Below, piece by piece: positions 5,581-5,964 of a stretch of 5,964 bases of DNA (position 1 is its first letter; each line of letters opens with the position of its first letter). Source of the stretch: Alphaproteobacteria bacterium UBA2954 (GTDB lineage: Bacteria > Pseudomonadota > Alphaproteobacteria > Puniceispirillales > Puniceispirillaceae); the NCBI GenBank assembly GCA_002348585.1, contig DEBO01000012.1:1-5964 (forward strand), written 5' to 3'. The notes under the pieces are model-generated. The model was not told where the DNA came from. It searched no databases and worked only from the letters and a program-made list of their open reading frames with translations. A program made the translations under genes and the position numbers.

Positions 5581-5964
5581 ATGATGGATTCGCTCCAGCC
5601 AGTCAGAGGAACAGCCGATCTGCTTCCAGAAGATAAGGCTCGGCATAATCATGTTGAGGCTATTGCTTTGGATGTGGCCCGCCGAGCTGGATTTCAGGAT
5701 ATGGCCACGCCGGTTTTTGAATTTACACAAGTGTTCAGCCGGCCCCTGGGCGCATCCTCTGATGTTGTTGCAAAGGAAACCTATAGCTTTGAGGACAGAG
5801 GTGGCATAGGACTGACCTTACGGCCAGAATGCACAGCTTCAGCTATGCGGGCAGTCATTTCAAATGGGTTAACGCAGACGCTGCCTTTGCGCTGGTTTTA
5901 CGCAGGCCCTATGTTTCGTTACGAGCGGCCGCAAAAGGGTCGTATGCGTCAGTTTCATCAATTC
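5581..5964 (+). CDS. hisS: Histidine--tRNA ligase HisS, N-terminal part (3' end outside window)
   Basis: HisRS is the class II synthetase that charges tRNA-His with histidine in the cytoplasm. The first 128 residues are present. They begin with the typical [14 protein letters not shown] (5-18), then the motif 1 region at about 37-47 ([11 protein letters not shown]), [13 protein letters not shown] (63-75) and the histidine-site LRPECTA (80-86). Motif 2 spans 109-128 and includes F-R-Y-E-R-P, with R113 and R121 in register with the E. coli catalytic arginines. AGGA (5571-5574) lies 6 bases before ATG 5581 and 9 before a second ATG at 5584, so either could be the start; an in-frame TAA at 5569-5571 excludes anything earlier. 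The usual Gly after RPE is Cys84 here. It follows ispG by 99 bases and is probably co-transcribed with it. Confidence 0.95.
   Translation, partial: MMDSLQPVRGTADLLPEDKARHNHVEAIALDVARRAGFQDMATPVFEFTQVFSRPLGASSDVVAKETYSFEDRGGIGLTLRPECTASAMRAVISNGLTQTLPLRWFYAGPMFRYERPQKGRMRQFHQF

Noticed and set aside
1..5964. Mobile element, CRISPR array, toxin-antitoxin, phage or defence system
   Set aside because: All long frames are intact, conserved housekeeping genes. There are no spaced direct repeats, transposase motifs, tRNA-like folds or attachment-site duplications that I can see.

Overview
The window reads as ordinary chromosomal sequence from an alphaproteobacterium. The protein set is typical of that class: SecA with a SEC-C zinc tail, a DUF1178 protein, UbiG, a two-ACT LysC close to other alphaproteobacterial forms, a RodZ-like protein, IspG and HisRS. 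DUF1178, ubiG and lysC also lie close together in other alphaproteobacteria. G+C looks moderate by eye, so a marine lineage such as SAR116 is conceivable, but this is inference and genus cannot be read from the sequence.

Layout. Bases 1-159 encode the last 52 residues of SecA. A DUF1178 gene follows at 224-736. It converges on ubiG, which lies on the minus strand at 759-1520. A divergent intergenic region (1521-1759) carries a candidate ubiG promoter and a structured leader for lysC. LysC (aspartate kinase) runs from 1760 to 2980. An AT-rich gap leads to a RodZ-like cell-shape protein (3121-4209). A 156-base gap precedes ispG (4366-5481). A 99-base gap holding two very short reading frames precedes hisS (5581 to the window end, incomplete).

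The genes are housekeeping functions: protein export, ubiquinone synthesis, entry to the aspartate-family amino acids and diaminopimelate, cell shape, the MEP isoprenoid pathway and histidyl-tRNA charging. UbiG and IspG are indirectly linked, because the MEP pathway supplies the prenyl tail of ubiquinone. LysC and RodZ both bear on the cell wall through diaminopimelate and elongation. The order rodZ-ispG-hisS is also found in Escherichia coli.

I found no mobile element, CRISPR array, tRNA, rRNA, toxin-antitoxin pair or defence system, and nothing that looks like a new multi-gene system. The observations most worth checking are small and regulatory: a well-placed internal translation start in lysC that would produce a separate regulatory beta subunit, overlapping mutually exclusive hairpins in the lysC leader, and a chain of two tiny reading frames running into the hisS start.
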